Translations under genes and position numbers: made by a program | The notes under the pieces: model-generated | Database searches by the model: none | What the model was told of the DNA's origin: nothing | What the model saw: only the letters and a program-made list of their open reading frames with translations | Assembly: GCA_036365145.1 (NCBI GenBank) | Contig: JAEOAD010000005.1 | Span: forward strand, 2,170,001-2,234,000 | Origin: Orientallactaga sibirica | Lineage: Eukaryota; Chordata; Mammalia; Rodentia; Dipodidae | Reading direction: 5' to 3' | DNA length: 64,000 nucleotides | Shown: positions 19,950-29,492 of the stretch, in pieces | Layout of the letters: the number at the start of each line of letters is the position of its first letter | How positions within the stretch are numbered: position 1 is the first letter of the stretch

Positions 19950-20255
19950 AGCACGCTTGCTTTTCCTGTTGGCACGAATTTGAAAGAGTCATCGGACTAC
20001 AGATGCGGCAGATTGTTTGCGAGCAGCGGAAATGGTCCTGCGTGTAGACGAATGTCGAAGTGGAGCAGCGAGATTTGATGTGGAGGCTGCATCCCAGAGA
20101 GGTCACGTGAGTCCTGGATCACGCTATTCCGGAAGCAGCAGTGCCCTCTGCATCCTTCAGTTGTGTGAAGAAAGAAATTCCTTTTTCTTTTCTTAAAGTG
20201 ACTGGAGTTAGGGAATTTGTCACTTGTAGCCAAAGGGATCATAACTAATCCAGTT
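19950..20255 (+). mobile_element. MaLR-like LTR 3' part
   Basis: TTGTGTGAAGAAAGAAATTCC, AAAGTGACTGGAGTTAGGGAATTTGTCAC and ATCATAACTAATCCAG resemble the 3' end of an old MLT1-type LTR ('...gactaataca'). The minus-strand 123-codon frame reads through it. Confidence 0.45.
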
Positions 20256-21306
20256 AGGGGAAGTTGGGTTTGAGGAAAGGCGTCAGGTAATCTGTAAGAC
20301 GGAGAGGCTGGGCTATCAACAGAGACAGGCTCTAAAGCTCCTCCAGGGACACGTTCTCCTTTTCTCAAGTCATAAAAGACTTGGCTTCTACCATAGATGG
20401 TCTATGTCAGATTGCCTTACATTACAATTACAGCTCTTATGTGGTAGGTACAAATTTTCATGACCATAAAACTCACATGTGCAGAAATGTACCTTTTTAA
20501 AATTGTTTTATAATTGAGTTTAATTTACCTCACAGACCCTCATTTCTTCTAATGGCAGAGAACTTAATCTTGCCAATTCCAGGCAGTTCTGGCAGTCTTG
20601 GTTTCAAATTTTGTGTCTTTCGGGGTAGGCGGGGGAGGGAGCAGTAATAAGATAGGTTGTGATTCCAAATAAGCTTCCGCTAGTAGAAATTTATGTTCTA
20701 GCAAGCATAGAGAGGGGGTAGCAAGCCGACTTCCGACCATGGTGGGAACAGGCTGTGGTTGATCTAGCAGAGCTGGATGGCCATGCTGGCTGGCTCTGTC
20801 CTGCCCAGCTCCAAGCTCAGCCTCGGCAGGTGCAGCCAGGTCCTCTCGGGCTGCCCATGGTCCCTGGGCTCCTAGAAAATTCCTTCCCCATCAGGTAGGC
20901 CAGCCTTGCCTCCTAGATTCCCTTACCTTGCACTTCACAGAAGCGGAAGTGAGGGGTTGGGTTGACTAAGCATGTGGTGTACCGACAGCAGTTCTGTTAC
21001 TGTTTCCCAAGCTCCGGGGCACCCTCACCTTGCTCCTCACACAGTAGGGTTGTTGGGCCTCTTCTTCCTGTCTGTCTGACACTCCTTGTGGCCAAACTAT
21101 GACCACTCTACCGAGAACCCTTGCTCCTGGTGCAGATGTCCTCTGCCTGTAGGCCGCTGAAAGTCAGCCCTAATGTTCAGTATTAGCAGCTTTCTTGTCA
21201 AAGAACCAACTTTGTCATTTGGGGTTTAGTGGCCTTTGTGCTTATAAAGCATGTGGCCTCTCAAATAATCCTCAGGGCTGAGTTGTGTCTGACAAAAAAA
21301 AGGGGG
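20256..21306. other. Unannotated, GC-richer sequence
   Basis: Over 1 kb of unique DNA. The 20710-21130 part is GC-rich and SINE-free. I see no open frame over 60 codons in it and no gene signature. Confidence 0.4.
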
Positions 21307-21480
21307 GGAGGAAGCTGGAGAGATTGCTCAATGGTTAAGGTTCTTGTATTCAATGCCTAACGACCCCAGTTCAGTCCCCCAGTACCCATGTAAGGTTAGA
21401 TGCACAACATGGCTAGAAACCTTGGTGCACTCATTCTCTCTCTCACCCCCTCTATTTCTCCTTGCAAATAAATACAACTG
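21307..21480 (+). repeat. Composite ID SINE, shortened
   Basis: Head AAGCTGGAGAGATTGCTCAATGG is present. The body is deleted between AGATGCACAACATGGC and AAACCTTGGTGCACTCATTC, and the tail is CAAATAAATAC. Confidence 0.8.
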
Positions 21481-21529
21481 TTGAAGTTATAGCTCCTAGC
21501 ATTGGTTTGGATACAGTTTCAACTGTATT

Positions 21530-21860
21530 GGGATTGGGATGACTGGCTCAATAGGCCACACACGCATGAGGACCTGAGCTTGGATTCCAGCGCTCACATA
21601 AGGTGCGTGTCACATACAAGCATGCACCTGTAGCCCCAGCCCTAGGGAGGTGGAAATAGGAGGGTCCTTGGGATATGCTGGCTCACTAGTTTAGCTAAAT
21701 CAGTGAACTGTAGGTTCACTGAGAGCCTGTCTCACAAAATAAGATGGAAAGTGATTAAGGGAGACCCCTAACATTGACCTGTGGCCTCAACATAACGTGC
21801 ATTCATGGCCTTACACAGTTGTGCTCCCACGCTCACCCAAATAAACACGCATATGCACAT
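21530..21860 (+). repeat. B4/RSINE-like SINE
   Basis: ATGACTGGCTCAATAGGCC, GGATTCCAGCGCTCACATAAG, CCAGCCCTAGGGAGGTGGAAATAGG and the TGACCTGTGGCCTCAACATAACG zone give the ID-B1-tail order of B4. Confidence 0.7.
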
Positions 21861-22185
21861 CTCACGCCTGGAAAAGTAAAATAAATGAATAGATGAGTAA
21901 GTGCAAAGCAAAGACAAGGAGAGGGCATACAGAAGGACAGACGCACAGGAGGAAAAGTGAAGTGACAGAGGCAGAGACTGGAGGACTCACGGGAGCCCCA
22001 AAAGTGAGAGAACTTCTGGACAGATCAGAGGCTGCTGGCTCCGCTTGACTTCAGGCTTCCAGAATGGTGAGAACATTGTTTGATTGCGTGCGTGTGTTCC
22101 ACAGGACAGCCTTAATGCCACTCCTCAGCTCCTTTCTTTCCTTCCTTCCTTCCTTCCTATTCTTTTTTTTTTTTTTTTTTTTTTT
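21861..22185. other. Unannotated, with T/C tract
   Basis: Unique purine-rich DNA, then (TTCC)n and about 22 T at 22136-22186 that form the tail of the inverted SINE following. Confidence 0.5.
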
Positions 22186-22309
22186 TGTGACAGAATTTCA
22201 CAGACCTGGCACTCCCTTAGGTTAGACTGGCTTGACAACATGTTCAGGAAGTGTCCTGTCTCTGGGATAGGTGCATGCCACCATGCCTGGCATTTTTTTA
22301 CATGGGCTG
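22186..22309 (-). repeat. B4-like SINE, part 1 (split)
   Basis: Inverted B1-like half: GACAGAATTTCACAGACC, GTCTCTGGGATAGGTGCATGCC, CCATGCCTGGC. It is interrupted by the LTR-like element at 22310 and resumes at 22657. Confidence 0.65.
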
Positions 22310-22656
22310 TGTGGTGGTTTGATCCAGGCGTCCCCCATACACTTGGGTGTTCTGAGTGCTGGGTCCCCAGCTGATGGAGATTTGGGAACTAGCACCTCCT
22401 GAGGTGGTATATTGTTGGGCGTGGACTTATGGGTATCATAGCCAGTTTCCCCATGTGAGTGTTGGGCACACTCTCCTGTTGCTGTTGTCCACCTTATGTT
22501 GGCCAGGGGGTGATGTCCACCCTCTGCTCATACCATCGTTCTCCCCTGCCATCGTGGAGTTTTCCCTCGAGTCTGTAAGCCAAAATAAACCATTTTCCCC
22601 CAAAAGCTGCTCCTGGATGGGAGATTTCTTCGAGCAATGCGAACGGGACTGCAACA
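22310..22656 (+). mobile_element. Rodent MaLR-like LTR (best copy)
   Basis: The 347-bp element starts TGTGGTGGTTTGATCC and ends GGACTGCAACA, inside a B4-like SINE whose two halves rejoin across it. Internal blocks: CCCCAGCTGATGGAGATTTGG, GTCCACCTTATGTTGGCC and AGCCAAAATAAACC, the last carrying AATAAA. The flanking pentamers GGCTG and GGTTC match at only 3 of 5 positions. The 128-codon frame 22356-22742 is this repeat. The family is likely MaLR-like but not confirmed. Confidence 0.7.
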
Positions 22657-22740
22657 GGTTCCGAGAACTGATCTCAGGTCCTTATCAGGCAGGCCCTTTA
22701 CTTACTGTGCTGTGTCTCAAGCCCATGCTTCTGCTGTTCT
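22657..22740 (-). repeat. B4-like SINE, part 2
   Basis: GGTTCCGAGAACTGATCTCAGG and TGCTGTGTCTCAAGCCC give the inverted ID-like half. Confidence 0.6.
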
Positions 22741-25004
22741 AAACCACCCCATGTGTCCTGCTTCCTGGCAACGACCCGTGGAAACTAGGAGATGCAGTAA
22801 CCTCCTAACCCACGTCTCTCCACTCGGTCCTGGGGGGGCAGATATCTTGAGGGCTTGGGACAAAGAGGAGGCTTGAAAGAGTGGGGCCCCCAATTCTATC
22901 TACCCTCCTTGGTTGGTGTCCCCAGATGCCGTGTCTAGGCTGTTGGCATCTCAGAGCTGCTGACCTTGAACATGTTGCTGTGGGAAATGGAAGATGCCAC
23001 ACCCAGGCCTTGCAGCAGCTGATAGGGAAGCGTAGATGGCAATGACCCACTGGCTGGAGGTGGTGATGAAGGCTGCTCTTCTGCTTCCTGTGGGACAAGC
23101 TTCGTGATGCCCTTCACATCCTGGAGCTATGGCAGAGTCAGGCCCAGGGCCTCTCCAACCGAGCCTGTACCCCCACTTCTGCCCTCTGGCACCTCCCTTT
23201 CTCCCTTCTGAAGAGACAGCAGTACCCTTCCTGTCTCAGGCTTTGCTGCTGGCTAAGGAGATCGGGTGCTGGGCTGTGGTTTATGCTTCAGGCATGGCTC
23301 ATCCCTGAGGGAGGTGTGGGGTAAGGCAGTGACTCTAGAACTTTGTTGCTTAAATGCAACTCCTGGGTCTACTTCCAAGAGTCCAGGTCCAGGGCCTGAG
23401 CACTGCTGTGCCCAATAAATTCCCAGGAGGACCTACTGCTGCTGCCGTTCTGAGGGCCAGGCCAGACTTTGAGGCTTACTGGCTGGCCCACGCTACCTGG
23501 GCTGTGTTTGGATGAGGCTGATGGCCTGAGAAGACAAGTGTGCTATAAGAGATTTGCAGAAACTAATTTGCATGTGGGGTTTTTGAAGCTGGGCAATGAA
23601 TGGAAAGAAGGCTGTGGGGCTTTGGGGTTGGCAAGAAAAGATGCAGTCTGGCGTGATTTAAAGGTGGATTTCTGAGTCTCAGCCCTTAGAAGGGAACTGG
23701 GCAGAAGCCCAAGGAGCTAGCGTCTGGAGGACTCAGTGGCACAAGAGTCCCCAATACCATTCCATTGGCCGAAGGGACAAGGCTTGCGTCTTTCAGAAAT
23801 GAGGAAGGTAAATTCTCATGTGTGCACGTATATACCTGCCTGCATGCATGTGCGCACACATGTATGTGTTTATGAACAGACATGCAACCACGTGGTGCAG
23901 GTCTGAGTGTGCACTTGTGTGCAGGCATACCTGTGTGTGCACAACACAGAGATGCAGTAAGTCTGAAAAGCATGTCGGTTTTACCTAGACAAGACAAGGC
24001 TACCAGGAGCTGCGGCTTTGGTGAGACCTCCCCCCTGCTCTGTGAGCACCCTGTTCGTTTGAATTCTTCTCCCCATGGGTAGCGGTCCAGTTCGGTACGA
24101 AACTTCTCACCTGTTCATTTGTGGTTCCTGACACTCTGGGGTCTCTTGCTCCCGGCTGTCACCTCCCACCGGGCGCAGTCTGTCACATCCTCTGTCCTGC
24201 TCTGCCTTTCTGCATTGATCACACAGGAGAAGTTCAGAGTCATCGGGCTTTGTTGTTCTGCTCACTTCCATGGGCTGGTTTCCGGGTTACAAATATCCTA
24301 CCTCCTGTAGAGCGAGGACTTGAATTCTCTGACCCTTTGTTATCAAACATCCCTGGGCCGAGAGTCCTGCTTCTCCCCGCTGCATGGCATTTGCGCCTTG
24401 CTGGCCCACCAGCAGGTGGCAGGGTGTTCATCCTGCTGCTTGTGTTTGTGAACGCTTAGCCTTGGGCAGTGAGCGCCTCTCTCCAGACCGCCTCCCTCTC
24501 TAGCACAAGTTCTGAGGGTCAGTTACCTGCACTCCTATTTCTGGAACATTCCTACCATCGTTCTAAAGGAGGGGCTGCTCTGTTGCATTTTCTTTAGCTT
24601 TGTCCTTCCCCAGCCCCCTCTCCATTCCCCTGTCTTCCACACGTATTAACTCTAACATGACCCTTCTCTAGGCAAGTGCTTGCCCCAGACACCTCCCAGC
24701 CACCCACCCCTGGACGATGACAGAGGCTCTTACTGGAGCCCCCTGTCAGACAACCCTTCCCAGACCCCGGCCAATGCCGAGGAAGGGTACGAAAGGTCCC
24801 TTGGATAAAGGGACAGCGTCACACAATCTACACAAACAGGACCTTCAAGGCTTCTCCAGCCTCACATCTTTTCTCCCTTCCCTCTCTGCTTCTCATGCTA
24901 TGTCCCTTGCTCTTCCTCACAGAGTCACTGGCAGCTGAATCCTCTCTCAGACTCTGCCTATGGGGACCCAAAAGAGAGGATGCCTGCATACAGTTGGGTG
25001 GCAG
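22741..25004. other. Long unannotated, GC-richer stretch
   Basis: 2.26 kb with no SINE at all, unusual for this window. Frames on both strands (22805-23098, 23686-23997, 24121-24459) overlap and lack domains. At 23475-23690 the words TTTGCAGAAACTAATTTGCATGTGG could be old MaLR internal sequence. At 23818-23945 a CA/TG-rich stretch full of GCATGC and GTGCAC words could form Z-DNA. No exon is defended. Confidence 0.4.
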
Positions 25005-25230
25005 CAGGGCTGGAGAGATGGCTTAGTGGTTAATTAGCTTGCCTGTGAAGCCTAAGGACCCATGTTCCACTCTACAGATTCCACGTAAGCCATGCATACA
25101 AGGTCATGCAAGTACACGAGGTTGCACATGTGCACAAGGTGGCGCACACATCTGGAGTTCGATTAGAGGGGCTGGAGGCCCTGGTGCACCACTTCTCTCT
25201 CTCTTGCTATCTCATGTTAAAAAAAAAGGC
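25005..25230 (+). repeat. Composite ID SINE
   Basis: Head GGGCTGGAGAGATGGCTTAGTGG. The body carries extra repetition (CAAGGTCATGCAAGTACACGAGG then CACATGTGCACAAGGTGGCGC), so the 'GCACAAGG' module appears expanded to about three imperfect copies. The tail is short. Confidence 0.88.
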
Positions 25231-25774
25231 CAGTCTGTTGGGCTTGCCTCAAACAAACAAAGGAGTCTTGGTAGCAGCAGCAGTGTTATCATGTGTGTTT
25301 GTGCGTGTGCGTGTGTGTGTGTGTGGTCAGTCCGCTTGAAGAGCGTTGTTCCCTCCCTCACACCGTCTGTCTCGGCTCTCTTCTGCTTTGCTTTGTGCCA
25401 TCCCTACCCACCGTGCAGCTAGCACAGGATGCAGCTCCTCCCCTCAGTGATGGCACATGCTCCTCCTCTCCCCAAAACAGCCAAGACCCCAGTGCAGTGC
25501 TGTGCACATGGCGCATTGGGCGGGATCACAAATCCCTCGGTGGACTGTCAGGAGTGTCCCCAAGATGGGGGAAGCATACTTAGCTGTAAGGAGTCCTACA
25601 GAGGGTTCCCCGTGCCCACCAGCTCACAAGTCCAGAAGCATGTGTGTTTTCTCACATCCTCTCCTATAGCTGCGAGTGTCCTCCCTTCCCCTGAATTCCA
25701 TTCTCGTACTTTGAACCTCAGTTTTGTTTTCCTTTCTCTGTATGTAGTAGGTGTGATGTGGTTTATGTGTATGG
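25231..25774. other. Unannotated, with GT tract
   Basis: A (GT)n tract lies at about 25293-25325. The 127- and 162-codon frames cross this tract or the minisatellite and are not genes. Confidence 0.4.
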
Positions 25775-26240
25775 CATGTACATGTGTGTGTGCAGATAAG
25801 GCACCCTGTGTGTGCACGGAGACTAGAGAACATTGTACATGCGTGTGTGTGCAGATAAGGCACCCTGTGTGTGCACGGAGACTAGAGAACATTGTACATG
25901 CGTGTGTGTGCAGATAAGGCACCCTGCATGTGCACGGAGACTAGAGAACGTTGTACATGTGTGTGTGCAGATAAGGCACCCTGTGCGCGTGCATGGAGAC
26001 TAGAGAACGTTGTACATGTGTGTGTGCAGATAAGGCACCCTGTGCGCGTGCATGGAGACTAGAGAATGTTGTCATCACAGATAAGGCACCCTGTGCGCGT
26101 GCATGGAGACTAGAGAACGTTGTACATGTGTGTGTGCAGATAAGGCACCCTGCGTGTGCACAGAGACTAGAGAACGTTGTACATGTGTGTGTGCAGATAA
26201 GGCACCCTGTGCGCGTGCGTGGAGACTAGAGAATGCTGGC
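25775..26240. repeat. Minisatellite, 8 units of ~51-59 bp with GATA/CACCC cores
   Basis: Eight units each contain AGATAAGGCACCCTG. The AGATAAGG words start at 25794, 25853, 25912, 25969, 26028, 26079, 26138 and 26195, giving spacings of 59, 59, 57, 59, 51, 59 and 57. Each unit continues GTGCACGGAGACTAGAGAAC then TTGTACATG and a TG run. The fifth interval lacks the TG run. All frames through it repeat a Cys/His/Arg-rich motif and are artefacts. Confidence 0.95.
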
Positions 26241-26257
26241 TGTCCCCGTCCATTGCT

Positions 26258-26480
26258 CATCACTTTATTTCTCGAGGCAGAGTCTCCTCACCAATGCAAG
26301 AGCTTTGGCAGTTTAGCAAACCTCGGCACCTCAGCTCCCGTCAGGATTGAGATTACAGACATGCCCGGCCACGTCTGGCTCCTTATGAGTTCTGAGAAGT
26401 GAGCTCAGTGGCCTGAGGCCTCGTCTGCCCTCACGCTTGTGCAGAAAACGACCTTGACCACCAAGCCATCTCTTCACCCG
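26258..26480 (-). repeat. B4-like SINE
   Basis: CTCGAGGCAGAGTCTCCTCACC, AGGATTGAGATTACAGACATGCC, GTGCAGAAAACGACCTTGACC and AAGCCATCTCTTCACCC give an inverted B1-ID order. Diverged. Confidence 0.6.
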
Positions 26481-26524
26481 CTTTTCCTCTTTATTGCATA
26501 AAACTTTTAGCATCTCTGTGTGCA

Positions 26525-26720
26525 CTTGTTAGATACTTCTCCTTTTGAAAAATACCTAGTGTATTGTTTTTAATTATTTAAAAAATTTCTTTGTTTATTC
26601 TTCACATGAATCCCTTGTTGTTCTATGCAATGAAAACAACTCCTCTGAGTGGACCATCTGTCTCTTTTCCTTGTGTATGGCATCCTTCATTGAGCGGAAA
26701 TCCTTAAGAGTTATTGCCGT
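26525..26720 (-). mobile_element. Old L1 fragment
   Basis: TCACATGAATCCCTTGTTG, GGACCATCTGTCTCTTTTCC and CATTGAGCGGAAATCCTTAAGAG follow, with divergence, the antisense text of the mammalian L1 region after the reverse transcriptase as I recall it. Confidence 0.4.
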
Positions 26721-27164
26721 ATGTTCTTACTGCTGCGCGGAAATTTGGATGAAATAGCTCATTATATTTTGCTTGATATTTATCACAGTCTTCCAACCAG
26801 GACATGGTCTGAGTCCACAGGGGGCCGTGTTAGAGGGAAAAATCATGCTCACCTTTCTTACTGACCCATAAAATGTGATTTCTGAGCCTTGCCCTTCTCT
26901 TCTGCAAGTCAACGTGGGTTCTGTTCTGGAGCTTTCCCACATGCACAGGACCCGAAGGGGCACCCCCTGGACCCTAGAGGTACCTGTACTCGCTTGAGCT
27001 ACAGAGGAAACACATGCCAGCTGAACGCTGATGCCCACACCCATGACTGCAAGAGACTCCCAGAGAGAAGTGGGCACAAACACGAGGGCTGGCATTGTCC
27101 CAGGACCAGCTTCAGGTTGGACGTTGCTTGGGCCAGGACTCACGAAGATTTTTCTCTGAGGAAC
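26721..27164. other. Unannotated sequence
   Basis: Overlapping 124-codon plus and 146-codon minus frames occupy the same DNA and have no domain. No gene is called. Confidence 0.35.
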
Positions 27165-27350
27165 CAAATGGTAAACACTTTAGGACTGCTTGGTTACACA
27201 GTCTCTGTCACAACTATGCTACTCTGTCGTTGTAACACAAAAGCAGCCTTAGATATTATGTGACTGAATAGGAATGTCAATAAGACTTTACAAAAGTAGG
27301 CCGGCTTTGATCTGTGGGTTGAAGTTGGTCAAACTCTGGCCTATATAACA
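27165..27350 (+). mobile_element. hAT-Charlie-type DNA transposon end
   Basis: TCTCTGTCACAACTATGCTACTC, TGTCGTTGTAACACAAAAGCAGCC, AGATATTATGTGACTGAATAGG and GGTCAAACTCTGGCC match the 3' end of the widespread MER1/Charlie-type elements ('...caactctgccgttgtagc...'). Non-autonomous relic, no transposase. Confidence 0.65.
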
Positions 27351-27437
27351 AATATGCTTACAACGGGGCTGGGAGCTTATGCTTTCAAAGAGGGACTTTC
27401 AAAGGGGTTCAATATTCCTCAGTGACTTTCTTTCTTT

Positions 27438-27603
27438 CTTTTTTTTTTTTTTTTTTTTTGTTATTTCGAGGTAGGGTTTCACTCTAGCCCAGGCTGACCT
27501 GGAATTCACTATGTAGTCTCAGGGTGGCCTTGAACTCCTGGTGATCCTCCTACCTCTGCCTCCCAAGTGCTGGGATTAAAGGCGTGCGCCACCATGCCCG
27601 GCT
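27438..27603 (-). repeat. B1 SINE, young
   Basis: Inverted, near-consensus B1 with about 20 T at its start. CCTCAGTGACTTTC flanks both sides (27418-27431 and 27605-27618), a 14-bp target duplication. Confidence 0.95.
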
Positions 27604-27618
27604 ATCCTCAGTGACTTT

Positions 27619-27796
27619 CAACTACTTACATAAGGCGAAATCATGAAAACTTGATAGAGCAAATTTCTGCTAAAACTCACAATGATTATGTCTAATATAT
27701 AAAGAGTGCACAGCTCAAGACTTAAAAAGGGAAAGGGTGTGGGCAGCTCCCAAGAATGGAAGTAGTTTTCATTTAAACCTGGCCTGACCACTAAAT
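27619..27796. other. Unannotated spacer
   Basis: AT-rich unique DNA. Confidence 0.4.
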
Positions 27797-27823
27797 TTTT
27801 TAAAAAATATTTTATTTATTTGT

Positions 27824-27854
<31 letters not shown>

Positions 27855-28033
27855 GGAGAAAGTGATGTATATAGAGAGAATGGGTGCGACTGGGCCTCCA
27901 GCCACTGCAAAAGAACTTCAGACGCATTGCCAGCTTGCGCATCTGGCTTACGTGGGTGCTGGGGAATTGAACGTGGGTTCTTTGGCTTTGCAGGCAAGTG
28001 CCTTAGTGGCTGAGCCATCTCTCCAGCTGGGCC
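27797..28033 (-). repeat. Composite ID SINE
   Basis: Inverted copy with (GA)n at 27823-27850, AATGGGTGCGACTGGGCC, inverted B box GAATTGAACGTGGG and GCCATCTCTCCAGC. Confidence 0.92.
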
Positions 28034-28149
28034 CCTAAAGTTTTTGTTACTTCAAGTCAGGTCTGGCTAGTCAGAGATCACATAGCAAGTTGGTGTTACC
28101 TTTGGGTCTTAACTTCACACAGGTGTAGATAAGTTAGGACATGCAGTAG

Positions 28150-28232
28150 GGCAGAGGTCAGTAGCTCAGGGATCATCAGTGAAATCCAGCCTACTTTCAC
28201 TTCGGGGAGTCAAATTTTATTGAAACACTAAG
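28150..28232 (-). mobile_element. hAT-Charlie-type end, inverted
   Basis: GCAGAGGTCAGTAGCTC, AAATCCAGCCTACTTTC and CAAATTTTATTGAAACAC match the start of the same element type as 27165-27350, in opposite orientation. Confidence 0.5.
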
Positions 28233-28545
28233 GTTTTAGTCCATTTATGCTGCTATCAGAAAATGTCTGAGATTGATTCGTTCCTAAAAAATAAAAATTT
28301 ATCTGTCACAATTCTGGAGAAGACCGAGTTGAAAGCACCAGCACCTGGTGTGTGGGGAGGCCTTCTCCATGTGTCCTCATGCGGCACAGGGGGACAGGAA
28401 GAAGGACCAAGGACACGTCCTTTCAGGGCTCCTGTTAGGGAAGAGCAAGCCTAGCCCCATGTCCAGTGAAGCGTCTCATAAGGGTCTCAATTCCAGTCAC
28501 AAGGGGGATCCCACACGTGGCTAAATCAGCTCTTAAGGCCTCATT
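28233..28545 (-). mobile_element. MaLR-like LTR, antisense
   Basis: TTTTAGTCCATTTATGCTGCTATCAG, AAATTTATCTGTCACAATTCTGG and CACCAGCACCTGG follow the antisense end of ERVL-MaLR LTRs. The later part (28440-28540) is diverged. Confidence 0.55.
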
Positions 28546-28754
28546 TCTCTTTCTCTCCCTCTCCCTCTCTCTTTTTCTCTCTTGCCCTTTTGAGGTAGGG
28601 TTTTGTGGGTTAGGACTCAGAAAAGCAGGTAGGCTTAGCTGAGAGCAAATGAGCTGAGGGAAGAGCTCCCATGTCCTTCGTGTCTTCAGGTGAACCAGCT
28701 TTCCAAAGGGCTGCTCTTCTAGCCAGGCTCAGTGGCGTTAACATTTCTCTGTTC
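28546..28754. other. Unannotated, with (TC)n
   Basis: (CT)n-rich tract at 28545-28590 followed by unique DNA. Confidence 0.5.
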
Positions 28755-28885
28755 TTTCCAAGGAGAGGGTTTTCACTCTAGCCCAAGCTGACCTGCAACT
28801 TGTTCTGGAGTCCCAGGCTGGCCTCAAACTCACATCAACCCTGCTACCTCTGCTGAGTGTTGCGATCAAAGGCGTGTGCCACCAA
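28755..28885 (-). repeat. B1 SINE, diverged
   Basis: TTTTCACTCTAGCCCAAGCTGACC, AGTGTTGCGATCAAAGGCGTGTGCC in inverted orientation. Confidence 0.8.
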
Positions 28886-28904
28886 GCGGTGGCGTTCGTA
28901 TCTA

Positions 28905-29184
28905 TAATCTGTGTGCATAGACAGGAAGAAAGAGAGACAGCTAGAGTGAGAGTACGGGCTCCTCAGGGCCTCTTGATGCTGCAAAGGAACTCCAGATACC
29001 TGCTCCACATCGTGCATCTGCAAAGGAGCTCCAGATACCTGCTCCACATCGTGCATCTGCAAAGGAGCTCCAGATACCTGCTCCACATCGTGCATCTGGC
29101 TTCACGTGGATATTGGGGAATCAAACCCGAGCTGTCAGGTCTTTAGAGCAAGCATCGTTAAACACGGAGCCATCTTCCTAGCCC
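28905..29184 (-). repeat. Composite ID SINE with internal triplication
   Basis: Inverted copy: AAGAAAGAGAGACAG, GTACGGGCTCCTCAGGGCC, then three tandem 39-bp units at 28981-29019, 29020-29058 and 29059-29097 (GCAAAGGA(A/G)CTCCAG...CATCT), then ATTGGGGAATCAAACC and GAGCCATCTTCCTAGCCC. The 13-residue repeat in overlapping frames comes from the 39-bp period. Confidence 0.9.
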
Positions 29185-29335
29185 TAAGTAAATTCTTATA
29201 CGAGAGCACCATGCATGTGTTTATAATCTCATATTTGGGGCCAGAGGTGTAACTCTGACCAGGAAAAAGTACCTTTACCCTTAGGGGCCACACAGAAAGC
29301 TCGGACGCCTCATCCTCCCTCCTTCTCACATATTT

Positions 29336-29492
29336 TATTTTTATTTTTGTTTTTCGAGGTAGGGTTTCACACTAGCCCAGGCTGACCTGGAATTCACTAT
29401 GTAGTCTCAGGGTGGCCTCAAACTCACGGTGATCCTCCTACCTCTACCTCCCGAGTGCTGGGATTAAAGGTGTGCACCACCACACCCGGCTC
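29336..29492 (-). repeat. B1 SINE
   Basis: Inverted, full length, from TTTTTCGAGGTAGGGTTTCAC to GTGCACCACCACACCCGGC. Confidence 0.95.

Noticed and set aside
23475..23690. MaLR internal region
   Set aside because: A few words fit but the alignment in memory is too loose to call a feature.
25429..25917. 162-codon plus-strand frame, one of the longest in the window
   Set aside because: It runs into the 58-bp minisatellite and its C-terminal part is just the repeat translated. No domain precedes it.
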